A stretch of 6,537 bases of DNA. Source: Bacteroidales bacterium (lineage in GTDB: Bacteria; Bacteroidota; Bacteroidia; Bacteroidales; UBA12077). A program made the translations under genes and the position numbers. Numbering within the stretch: position 1 is the stretch's first letter; every line of letters starts with the position of its first letter. The notes under the pieces are model-generated. The model had not been told where the DNA came from. It saw only the letters and a program-made list of their open reading frames with translations, and searched no databases. This document shows, one piece after another, positions 1 through 5,450 of the stretch. The stretch covers positions 1 through 6,537 of the forward strand of contig DAOVYZ010000206.1 of the NCBI GenBank assembly GCA_030635365.1. The letters run 5' to 3'.

Positions 1-1
1 A

Positions 2-43
2 AGCTCTGATGTTAAGGAGATAATAAGCAATATTACTGTATAA
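2..43 (+). CDS. 3' end of a plus-strand gene entering from the left (partial, unidentified)
   Basis: One plus-strand frame is open from base 2 and ends in TAA at 41-43, giving a 13-residue tail, SSDVKEIISNITV. The other two plus frames stop within the first 30 bases. The stop falls directly before a GC-rich hairpin that separates it from a convergent gene, which is where a gene end would be expected. Thirteen residues are too few to identify a family, and an open stretch this short can occur by chance, so this is a tentative call resting mainly on the layout. Confidence 0.4.
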   Translation, partial: SSDVKEIISNITV

Positions 44-70
44 AAAACCGCCCCAAATATGAGGCGGTTT
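42..70 (-). terminator. Rho-independent terminator for the 92-475 gene, possibly bidirectional
   Basis: A perfect 8-bp stem (45-52 paired with 63-70, AAACCGCC/GGCGGTTT) encloses a 10-nt loop. Read on the minus strand it is followed by a T-run, seen as the A-run at 42-47 on the plus strand. It starts 21 nt past the stop codon of the minus-strand membrane protein gene. On the plus strand the same hairpin follows the putative gene end at 43, but the tract after it is only TTT then GC, so termination in that direction would be weaker. Confidence 0.85.
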
Positions 71-91
71 GCTTATGGTAAGATATTAAGT

Positions 92-475
92 TTATTGTAA
101 ATGTTTTAAGTTTAAACCATATAGAATAACAAATAGCAAAGCAAAAACTAATGCCATAATGCTCCAACCAAATGCTACTATTAATACCTGTGCAGCAACA
201 TAAAGATAAAAGCCAACTTTTTTTAGTTTCCACATTAGAATTGCACCATAAAGTGAAGCCGCACTAAAAACTAACATTAGAACTGGCTTTAAGATACCTG
301 CATCTAAACTTGTTCCTCCATACTTAGCTAAAAATCCACTTAAAGCTCCAATGCCAAAAATACCCAATAAGTTAAACAGAACTCCTAAACCACTTCCAAT
401 AAAAGTTAAAATACACAATACAGTTAAGAAACCTGGTCTTTGGTTAGCGGTTGCTTGTACATTTTGTTCTTCCAT
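92..475 (-). CDS. Small uncharacterised four-helix integral membrane protein
   Basis: The product has 127 residues. A short polar N-terminus (MEEQNVQATANQRPG) is followed by hydrophobic segments at about 16-45, 61-81, 88-104 and 105-121. A basic turn, WKLKK, sits at 82-86 between the second and third segments. There is no signal-peptide cleavage site, catalytic motif or recognisable soluble domain, so it probably sits wholly in the inner membrane. The arrangement RPGFLTVLCILTFIGSG, then a helix and WKLKKVGFY, resembles small hypothetical membrane proteins I associate with Bacteroidota, from memory only. I can assign no function. The ATG at 475 is the only sensible start because the polar leader begins there; no clear Shine-Dalgarno precedes it. 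The gene is monocistronic: it diverges from the response-regulator gene and has its own terminator downstream. Confidence 0.85.
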   Translation of the reverse strand: MEEQNVQATANQRPGFLTVLCILTFIGSGLGVLFNLLGIFGIGALSGFLAKYGGTSLDAGILKPVLMLVFSAASLYGAILMWKLKKVGFYLYVAAQVLIVAFGWSIMALVFALLFVILYGLNLKHLQ

Positions 476-500
476 GATAAATATTTTTAAGTTAATAATG

Positions 501-558
501 AGTTTAAATATATGAAAAAAATGTGATTTAACGTTTAAGAATCAAGGAAGTTTAAATA
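501..558. repeat. Pair of 10-bp direct repeats in the divergent intergenic region
   Basis: AGTTTAAATA occurs at 501-510 and again at 549-558, 48 bp apart start to start. The first copy overlaps a loose -7-like sequence for the minus-strand gene (TATATTTA on the minus strand, 505-512). The sequence is very AT-rich, so a chance repeat is quite possible. Confidence 0.3.
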
Positions 559-559
559 C

Positions 560-590
560 TTATCAACAAAATTATTTATTTTGTTGATAA
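560..590. promoter_or_regulatory. Perfect 13-bp inverted repeat, possible operator or RNA hairpin
   Basis: TTATCAACAAAAT (560-572) is repeated exactly in inverted orientation at 578-590, with a 5-nt TATTT spacer. No T-run follows on either strand, so it does not look like an intrinsic terminator. It lies between two divergent genes, 85 bp from the start of the membrane-protein gene and 94 bp from the start of the receiver gene. That position and symmetry suit a dimeric regulator's binding site. The outer TTATCAACA is one base from the classic DnaA box TTATCCACA, but there is no box cluster here. The regulator is unknown. Confidence 0.5.
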
Positions 591-628
591 AAAAGTGTGC
601 TTCGTCAAAAAAAAAGTACTCATAATAA

Positions 629-659
629 TTGGAAAATATAAGAGATATAATTAAAATTG
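629..659 (+). promoter_or_regulatory. Candidate Bacteroidota-type promoter for the response-regulator gene
   Basis: TTG at 629-631 could serve as the -33 element. TAAAATTG at 652-659 differs by one base from the TAnnTTTG -7 consensus. The 20-nt spacing between them is in the usual range for this phylum's primary sigma factor. A transcript starting around 666 would have a leader of fewer than 20 nt before the ATG at 684. The match is imperfect and the region is AT-rich. Confidence 0.3.
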
Positions 660-683
660 AAATAATTTTTAAAATTAGGTGAA

Positions 684-1109
684 ATGGATCTATATAAAAC
701 GGTTAAAAATAAGGGTGTAGAAACCAATGAGAAATACCACTACAACATTTTGGTTGTTGAAGATGATGATGTTGGTTATATTCTTTTAAGGGAAATATTA
801 TCTTCTTACCCGGTTAAATTATTCAGAGCTGTTGATGGTAAAGAAGCTATAGATTGTTTTCATGGTAATAAAGATACTTTTGACCTTGTTTTGATGGATA
901 TTCGATTGCCTAAGATTAATGGTTATGAAGCTACTCAAAAAATAAAAGAAATAAACCCTTCAATTCCTATTGTTGCTATAACAGCTTATGCACATTCTCA
1001 GGGAATACTGGATTGTTATAGCGCAGGTTGTGATGATTTTATAGCTAAACCATTTGATATTAATAAAATTGTAAAATTAGTTGAGAACTATTTAGTTTTC
1101 AGAAATTAG
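684..1109 (+). CDS. Stand-alone response-regulator receiver (CheY-like REC) protein
   Basis: The product has 141 residues: a roughly 20-residue polar N-terminal extension and one receiver domain (about 21-138) with no DNA-binding or enzymatic output domain. The phosphorylation site is complete: the acidic cluster EDDD at 26-29, the phosphoacceptor D72 in LMDIRLP, T100 in AITAYA, and K122 in the KPF motif. The sequence (LVVEDDDVGYILLREIL, MDIRLPKINGYEAT) resembles the receiver domains found at the C-terminus of hybrid histidine kinases, so it may be a phosphorelay intermediate or act by protein-protein contact. No kinase gene is nearby, so the partner is unknown. The ATG at 684 has a weak purine-rich AGGTGA just upstream; starting there gives a slightly longer N-terminus than a minimal receiver, and no internal ATG lies before the domain. 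A cytoplasmic location is inferred. Confidence 0.92.
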   Translation: MDLYKTVKNKGVETNEKYHYNILVVEDDDVGYILLREILSSYPVKLFRAVDGKEAIDCFHGNKDTFDLVLMDIRLPKINGYEATQKIKEINPSIPIVAITAYAHSQGILDCYSAGCDDFIAKPFDINKIVKLVENYLVFRN

Positions 1110-1168
1110 GTTAACTTCTCCTTTTTTTAATTCAAACGATCAAAATAAAATAATTTTTTATTCATTAT

Positions 1169-1199
1169 ATAATTCTCTAATTTTGAGAATTATTTTTTT
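1169..1199 (+). terminator. AT-rich hairpin plus T-run after the receiver gene
   Basis: A perfect 9-bp stem, ATAATTCTC (1169-1177) with GAGAATTAT (1185-1193), has a 7-nt loop, and T residues at 1193-1199 follow. It lies about 60 nt after the receiver stop codon. Only two of the nine pairs are G-C, so the hairpin would be weak. It also overlaps a promoter-like -7 element, so it may be a weak terminator, part of the glyA leader or promoter, or both. Confidence 0.4.
1178..1185 (+). promoter_or_regulatory. Candidate -7 promoter element for glyA
   Basis: TAATTTTG matches the Bacteroidota -7 consensus TAnnTTTG exactly. It would start a transcript near 1192, leaving a leader of about 36 nt before the glyA ATG at 1228. 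No convincing TTG -33 element is seen at the expected distance; only a T-rich stretch lies around 1153-1159. The box fills most of the loop of the 1169-1193 inverted repeat. Confidence 0.35.
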
Positions 1200-1227
1200 A
1201 TTAATTAATAAAAAGACTATAAAAATC

Positions 1228-2508
1228 ATGAATAGAGATACTAAAATATTTGACTTAATCCAAAAAGAAAAAGAAAGGCAAATTAACGGAGTAGAGCTTA
1301 TAGCTTCAGAGAATTTTGTGAGCGACCAGGTTTTGGAAGCTATGGGTTCAGTTATGACCAATAAATATGCTGAAGGTTATCCGGGGAAAAGATATTATGG
1401 TGGTTGCGAAGTAGTTGATCAGTCGGAAGATTTGGCACGCGAAAGATTAAAGCAATTATATAATGCAGAATGGGTAAATGTTCAGCCACACTCGGGTGCA
1501 CAGGCAAATGCAGCAGTTTTTATGACCATTTTAAATCCCGGCGATACTTTCATGGGATTGGACTTATCACATGGAGGGCACTTATCACATGGTTCGCCTG
1601 TTAATTTATCCGGCATTTTATACCGTGCTGTATCGTATGGTGTTAAAGAAGAAACCGGAATGGTTGATTATGACATGATGGAAGAAGTTGCTTTAAAAGA
1701 AAAACCAAAAATGATTGTTGGTGGAGCATCGGCTTATTCCCGCGAGTGGGATTATAAAAGAATGAGAGAAATTGCTGATAAAGTTGGTGCAATTTTAATG
1801 ATTGATATGGCACATCCTGCCGGATTAATTGCTGCCGGATTATTAAGTAATCCATTGGAATATGCTCATGTTGTAACTTCAACTACTCACAAAACATTAC
1901 GTGGCCCTCGAGGTGGTATTATTTTAATGGGTAAAGATTTTGATAATCCGTTTGGTAAAACAACACCTAAGGGAGTAGTAAGAAAAATGTCCTCATTGTT
2001 TGATTCAGGAGTTTTCCCGGGAACACAGGGAGGCCCTTTAGAGCATGTTATAGCTGCAAAAGCTGTAGCTTTTAATGAAGCTCTAACTCCTGAATTTAAG
2101 GAGTATCAAAAACAAGTAATGAAGAATGCCTCTGTAATGGCTGAGGCATTTGTGAACAGTGGTTATAAAGTTATTTCCGGAGGAACAGATAACCACTCAA
2201 TGCTTATAGATTTAAGAACTAAATTTCCTGAGATTACCGGTAAAGTTGTAGAGAATACTTTGGTTAAAGCACATATAACTATTAACAAGAATATGGTTCC
2301 GTTCGATTCACGTTCTCCTTTCCAAACATCGGGATTTAGGGTAGGGACTGCTGCTATAACAACACGCGGAATAAAAGATGAAAGTATTGCTGCAATTGTT
2401 GATTTTGTTGATAAGGTAATAAGTAATATCGAAGATGAGGGAACTATCAGTAAAGTTGGAAGAGATGTTGTTGAAATGATGAGTAAGTATCCTTTATTTG
2501 CAGATTAA
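1228..2508 (+). CDS. glyA: Serine hydroxymethyltransferase
   Basis: This cytoplasmic PLP enzyme interconverts serine plus tetrahydrofolate with glycine plus 5,10-methylene-tetrahydrofolate. It supplies glycine and one-carbon units for purines, thymidylate and methionine. The 426-residue length from the ATG at 1228 is normal for the family. The hallmarks are present: ELIASENF (23-30), YAEGYPGKRYYGG (47-59) with the active-site Y47, E49 and Y57, the PLP-contacting D193 and H196 in IDMAHPAG, the Schiff-base lysine K222 in TSTTHKTLRGPRGG, and R371 in TSGFRVGTAA, the expected substrate-carboxylate arginine. The frame is open upstream to a TTG at 1183, but that would add 15 unconserved residues running through the hairpin, and family members begin close to MNRDTKIFDLI. 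The gene appears to be transcribed alone and ends at a strong terminator. Nothing in the sequence suggests altered function. Confidence 0.97.
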   Translation: MNRDTKIFDLIQKEKERQINGVELIASENFVSDQVLEAMGSVMTNKYAEGYPGKRYYGGCEVVDQSEDLARERLKQLYNAEWVNVQPHSGAQANAAVFMTILNPGDTFMGLDLSHGGHLSHGSPVNLSGILYRAVSYGVKEETGMVDYDMMEEVALKEKPKMIVGGASAYSREWDYKRMREIADKVGAILMIDMAHPAGLIAAGLLSNPLEYAHVVTSTTHKTLRGPRGGIILMGKDFDNPFGKTTPKGVVRKMSSLFDSGVFPGTQGGPLEHVIAAKAVAFNEALTPEFKEYQKQVMKNASVMAEAFVNSGYKVISGGTDNHSMLIDLRTKFPEITGKVVENTLVKAHITINKNMVPFDSRSPFQTSGFRVGTAAITTRGIKDESIAAIVDFVDKVISNIEDEGTISKVGRDVVEMMSKYPLFAD

Positions 2509-2526
2509 TATTTATACATAAGATTT

Positions 2527-2557
2527 AAAAGCTGCCCATTTTCGGGCAGCTTTTTTT
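2527..2557 (+). terminator. Strong rho-independent terminator of glyA
   Basis: A perfect 7-bp GC-rich stem, GCTGCCC (2531-2537) with GGGCAGC (2544-2550), has a 6-nt loop, ATTTTC. It is extended by A-T pairs from the A-run at 2527-2530 and followed by seven T residues (2551-2557). It begins 18 nt after the glyA stop and separates glyA from the permease gene. Confidence 0.93.
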
Positions 2558-2605
2558 ATCTCTATTTTAATACTGTTATATTTACAGAAACAAAATATTT
2601 GAAAA

Positions 2606-3367
2606 ATGGAATGGTACTTAATACTTGCAGTAATTGGAGTAGGTTTTATTGCAGGTTTTATTAATACGTTAGCAGGAAGCGGGTCTTTATTAACACTCCC
2701 TTTGTTGATGTTTTTGGGTTTGCCCGCAAATGTAGCAAATGGAACAAACAGGATCGCTATTCTTTTGCAAAATGTTGTGGGAGTAGCTAGCTTTAAAAAG
2801 CAAAAAGTCCTTGATATGAAGCAGGGTTTGTGGTTAGGAATTCCGGCTATAGTAGGTTCATTTATTGGTGCTAATATTGCAATTAATCTTAATGAGGAGA
2901 TAATGCGTAAGACTATAGGAGCACTTTTAGTATTTATGCTTTTCATTATTATCTATAAACCTGATAAATGGGTAAAGGGTAGAGTAGGAGAAGTGAATCC
3001 AAAACCGGGTATTTTACAAATGGTGATATTCTTTTTTATTGGAATTTATGGAGGTTTTATTCAGGCTGGTGTAGGTTTCTTTTTGTTAGCAGGTTTAGTT
3101 CTTGGTGCCGGATTAGATTTAGTAAAAGCAAATGCTTTAAAGGTATTTGTTGTACTACTTTATACTCCGATAGCATTAGTTATATTTATGATAAATAACC
3201 AGGTTGATTATAAATTAGGATTGATATTGGCAGTAGGAAATATGATTGGAGCATTTGTTGGGGCAAGAGCTACAGTTAGTTGGGACCCTAAAATTGTACG
3301 ATATGTCCTTTTAATTGCAGTAACTGTATCTGCAATGAAACTCCTGGGGTTATTTGATATTTTTTAA
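2606..3367 (+). CDS. TSUP (TauE/SafE, DUF81) family membrane permease
   Basis: The product has 253 residues, mostly hydrophobic, with about eight predicted membrane segments, the usual size for the family. It shows the family's two-fold internal repeat. The first half has GFINTLAGSGSLLTLPLL (17-34) and NGTNR (45-49). The second half has the matching GGFIQAGVGF (149-158) and NALKV (176-180). A cytoplasmic, charged connecting loop lies around residues 112-133. Characterised relatives export sulfite, sulfoacetate or other small organosulfur or carboxylate anions, but substrate cannot be read from the sequence, and no sulfur-metabolism gene is adjacent. The ATG at 2606 places the first helix right at the N-terminus, as is typical; there is no clear Shine-Dalgarno. 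It follows the glyA terminator, so it is probably transcribed from its own promoter in 2558-2605, where I see no strong match. Confidence 0.9.
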   Translation: MEWYLILAVIGVGFIAGFINTLAGSGSLLTLPLLMFLGLPANVANGTNRIAILLQNVVGVASFKKQKVLDMKQGLWLGIPAIVGSFIGANIAINLNEEIMRKTIGALLVFMLFIIIYKPDKWVKGRVGEVNPKPGILQMVIFFFIGIYGGFIQAGVGFFLLAGLVLGAGLDLVKANALKVFVVLLYTPIALVIFMINNQVDYKLGLILAVGNMIGAFVGARATVSWDPKIVRYVLLIAVTVSAMKLLGLFDIF

Positions 3368-3431
3368 AACCCGGTTAGTTTTATTATTTTTACTGTAGCA
3401 AAAGGTTGCAAACAAATTTGAGGCATTAGGT

Positions 3432-4250
3432 CTATCGTAGCTTAAAGAAATAAGTAATTGTTCCTTTTTGATATGCCGGAGCATCGGGTTTTTTATCAAA
3501 TCTGGCTTTTAACGCAGCCTTTTTTGCTGCTGTTAATAAATTAGCATCTAATGTTGTACTCCCTTTTACTCCCGGAACTGCATTAGTTACACTGCCATAC
3601 TTATCAACGGTAATTTCAACTACTACTTTTCCTTCAATTTGATAATTATATTCGGGTTTGGGTAGTGATTCCGGATTTCTTCCGGTCAAACTAAAGCTAG
3701 TTCCACTTGTACCCATACTTTCTCCACCGGTATGATTGTCTGAGTCTGTAGATCCTGTTCTTGAACCTTGATTTCCTTGCCCTTCAGTTTTACCTTCACT
3801 GGAACTACTATTTGTATTTCTATCTCTTCCCGGAAATAATGCCTGTTCATTTACTTTTCGTTCTTCTACAACTTCTTTTTTCTCCTCTTTTTTTGGCTCA
3901 GGCTTAATTTCGGTCTTTGTTTCTTCTTTCTTTTCTTTTGTACCTTGTTCTTTAACCGCAGGTGCTTCTTCATAATCTTGCGTAACAGAGCCATCATCAG
4001 AAGATGTTGTTGTTTCCGGAGTTGATTCCTGGCTTTCAGCAGATGCTTGCTCTTGTATAGCTTCAGACGTTCTTGGTTCCACCTGGCCAAAACCTTCATC
4101 ACTATCACCAAAATTTATTAAGATACCTTCTTCTTCAGGTAAAGGTAGAGGTGTTGAGTAGCCAAAAATCATAAAAATAGCAACAATAATTATATGAAAA
4201 ATTATTGTTCCGATTATACCGGTTTTATGTTCTTTTACGAAATTGCTCAT
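3432..4250 (-). CDS. tonB: TonB-family energy transducer
   Basis: The product has 272 residues. A short cytoplasmic N-terminus is followed by one membrane helix (about 11-30). It contains T15xxxH19, matching in spacing the S16/H20 pair of the E. coli TonB anchor that is needed for coupling to ExbB/ExbD. A long low-complexity periplasmic linker follows: acidic and Ser/Thr-rich (about 49-98), Glu/Lys-rich (about 100-132) and Ser/Gly/Asn-rich (about 143-187). The C-terminal TonB domain (about 197-272) carries IEGKVVVEITVDKYGSV and ends in GTITYFFKLR. It passes proton-motive energy from ExbB-ExbD to TonB-dependent outer-membrane receptors, which in this phylum import siderophores, vitamins, glycans and peptides. 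It is the last gene of the exbB-exbD-tonB operon, starting only 4 nt after the exbD stop codon, so translational coupling is likely. TolA is an alternative role, but the C-terminal domain is TonB-type. Confidence 0.92.
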   Translation of the reverse strand: MSNFVKEHKTGIIGTIIFHIIIVAIFMIFGYSTPLPLPEEEGILINFGDSDEGFGQVEPRTSEAIQEQASAESQESTPETTTSSDDGSVTQDYEEAPAVKEQGTKEKKEETKTEIKPEPKKEEKKEVVEERKVNEQALFPGRDRNTNSSSSEGKTEGQGNQGSRTGSTDSDNHTGGESMGTSGTSFSLTGRNPESLPKPEYNYQIEGKVVVEITVDKYGSVTNAVPGVKGSTTLDANLLTAAKKAALKARFDKKPDAPAYQKGTITYFFKLR

Positions 4251-4254
4251 AATG

Positions 4255-4653
4255 TTAATTGGATTGGGTAGCTAATATTAACTTCCATTTATTGTCTTTA
4301 GCAATGTTCATAATTTTCACCATAGCATGCACAGGTATGCTATGGTCACAGTGCAATGAAATAGTTGGTTCTTCTATTCCTTCAGATCGAAACCTATGTT
4401 GTAGGATGCCTTCAATATCTTCTACAGGAATCTGATTGGCTTCAATATAGTAGTTTAAATCTTTGCTTATTGAAATTGATGTAATAGCGGTTGCAGAAGT
4501 TTGATGAGAACTCTGAGGCAATAATAGCTTTAATGCATTTGGTGCTATTAAAGTTGATGTTACCATAAAAAATATAAGTAACAAAAATACTATGTCTGTC
4601 ATTGATGACATACTAAAATTGGGATTTACTTTACTTCTTCTTTTTAATGCCAT
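4255..4653 (-). CDS. exbD: ExbD/TolR family biopolymer transport protein
   Basis: The product has 132 residues with the standard ExbD plan. A short basic cytoplasmic tail (MALKRRSKVNPNF) leads into one membrane helix (about 18-37). The invariant proton-carrying aspartate is D20 in SMTDIVFLLLIFFMV. The small periplasmic domain follows (about 45-132) and ends in a conserved-looking IMNIAKDNKWKLILATQ strand-helix. ExbD sits inside the ExbB pentamer and links proton flow to TonB movement. The gene lies 14 nt after exbB and 4 nt before tonB, so all three are co-transcribed. Partner context with a TonB-type protein favours ExbD over TolR. Only one exbD copy is present here. Confidence 0.94.
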   Translation of the reverse strand: MALKRRSKVNPNFSMSSMTDIVFLLLIFFMVTSTLIAPNALKLLLPQSSHQTSATAITSISISKDLNYYIEANQIPVEDIEGILQHRFRSEGIEEPTISLHCDHSIPVHAMVKIMNIAKDNKWKLILATQSN

Positions 4654-4667
4654 AACATGTCTCTTAA

Positions 4668-5366
4668 TTATTCAACAGGTTCATTAAGCAGATCCATAAA
4701 TTCAGAAGTATTTGCCTCCAACTGAAAGATAACCTTTTCAACTTTAGCAACTAATATATTGTATGCAAGATAAGCTAAAATCCCCACCATTAAACCTGCG
4801 ACTGTAGTTACCATGGCAGTGTATATACCATTTGATAGTAACCCCACATCAATATTATTCCCGGCATTAGACATATCATAAAAAGCTCTTATCATTCCCA
4901 TAACAGTACCAAGAAAACCAATCATCGGAGCAGCACCGGATACAGTTGCCAGCATTGGAAGACTTTTCTCAAGGGTTGTTATTTCTAAGTTCCCAACTGT
5001 TTCTATAGCAGCATTTATATCGTTCAAAGGGCGCCCAATACGTTGTAATCCTTTTTCAATCATCCTTGCTACCGGACTATTTGTTGATTGGCATAATGCC
5101 ATTGCAGAATCTATTTTATCATCGTGTATGTAGTCTTTAATTTTATTCATAAAATTAATATCTGTTTGAGACGCTCTTTTTATTGCAAAATATCTTTCAA
5201 AGAAAATATAAACAGCAACAAAAGATAAAAATAAAATGGGCACCATAATCCACCCACCTTTAATTGCAAGTTCCCAAAAAGATAATGTAATTTCTCCTGC
5301 TTCTGTAACTGTAGTATTCAGACTATCTGCTACATTAATTTGTAAAAGCATGAATAGGCTATTCAT
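4668..5366 (-). CDS. exbB: ExbB (MotA/TolQ/ExbB proton channel family)
   Basis: The product has 232 residues with three membrane helices, at about 38-56, 137-160 and 183-206, and the large cytoplasmic loop between the first two, as expected for ExbB/TolQ. The conserved second helix reads SGAAPMIGFLGTVMGMI (143-159), with T154 matching E. coli ExbB T148. The third carries AMVTTVAGLMVGI (184-196), with T188 matching T181; these line the proton pathway. It forms the pentameric stator channel around ExbD and powers TonB. It is the first gene of the operon, 84 nt downstream of the tamB-like gene and preceded by a good -7 box, so it probably has its own promoter. The ATG at 5366 gives a short periplasmic N-terminus; a second Met at residue 6 is a possible alternative start. 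Confidence 0.95.
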   Translation of the reverse strand: MNSLFMLLQINVADSLNTTVTEAGEITLSFWELAIKGGWIMVPILFLSFVAVYIFFERYFAIKRASQTDINFMNKIKDYIHDDKIDSAMALCQSTNSPVARMIEKGLQRIGRPLNDINAAIETVGNLEITTLEKSLPMLATVSGAAPMIGFLGTVMGMIRAFYDMSNAGNNIDVGLLSNGIYTAMVTTVAGLMVGILAYLAYNILVAKVEKVIFQLEANTSEFMDLLNEPVE

Positions 5367-5392
5367 ATTATTAAGATTTTATTTTGGTTATA

Positions 5393-5400
5393 CAAACGTA
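5393..5400 (-). promoter_or_regulatory. Candidate -7 element of the exbB-exbD-tonB promoter
   Basis: On the minus strand this reads TACGTTTG, an exact match to the Bacteroidota TAnnTTTG element, 26 nt upstream of the exbB ATG. A start near 5386 would leave a leader of about 20 nt. The -33 region is only AT-rich, with no TTG at the preferred distance. A small inverted repeat (TATAC/GTATA, four-base spacer) surrounds the box. Confidence 0.45.
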
Positions 5401-5450
5401 TATTTCGAACAATTATTTTAAATTAGGCTTTTCCAAAGTTACAAAAAACA

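Noticed and set aside
560..590. Replication-origin reading of the TTATCAACA inverted pair
   Set aside because: Only two off-consensus DnaA-like boxes, with no cluster, no dnaA or dnaN neighbour and no other origin feature.
1083..1128. Possible terminator directly after the receiver stop (GAGAA and TTCTC with the T-run at 1122-1128)
   Set aside because: The arms are 5 bp and nearly 30 nt apart, and the left arm lies within the coding region; no stable hairpin sits next to the T-run.
1183..1227. Longer glyA starting at the TTG at 1183
   Set aside because: The extra 15 residues run through the hairpin and T-run and have no match to the usual family N-terminus; the ATG at 1228 gives the normal length.
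2512..2946. Long minus-strand open frame (144 codons) across the glyA terminator and the start of the permease gene
   Set aside because: It is antisense to the well-supported TSUP gene, runs through the glyA terminator hairpin and has no recognisable domain; it is a shadow frame.
3365..3390. Possible terminator after the permease gene (TAAAAC/GTTTTA with T-rich tail)
   Set aside because: The stem is 6 bp with a single G-C pair and overlaps the stop codon; too weak to call in AT-rich sequence.
3866..4111. Lys/Leu-rich 81-codon minus-strand frame inside tonB
   Set aside because: It is an alternative reading of the Glu/Lys-rich repeat-like linker of TonB; its composition is an artefact of that low-complexity DNA.
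5236..5421. Plus-strand 61-codon open frame
   Set aside because: It is antisense to the 5' part of exbB and its promoter region, with no conserved sequence.
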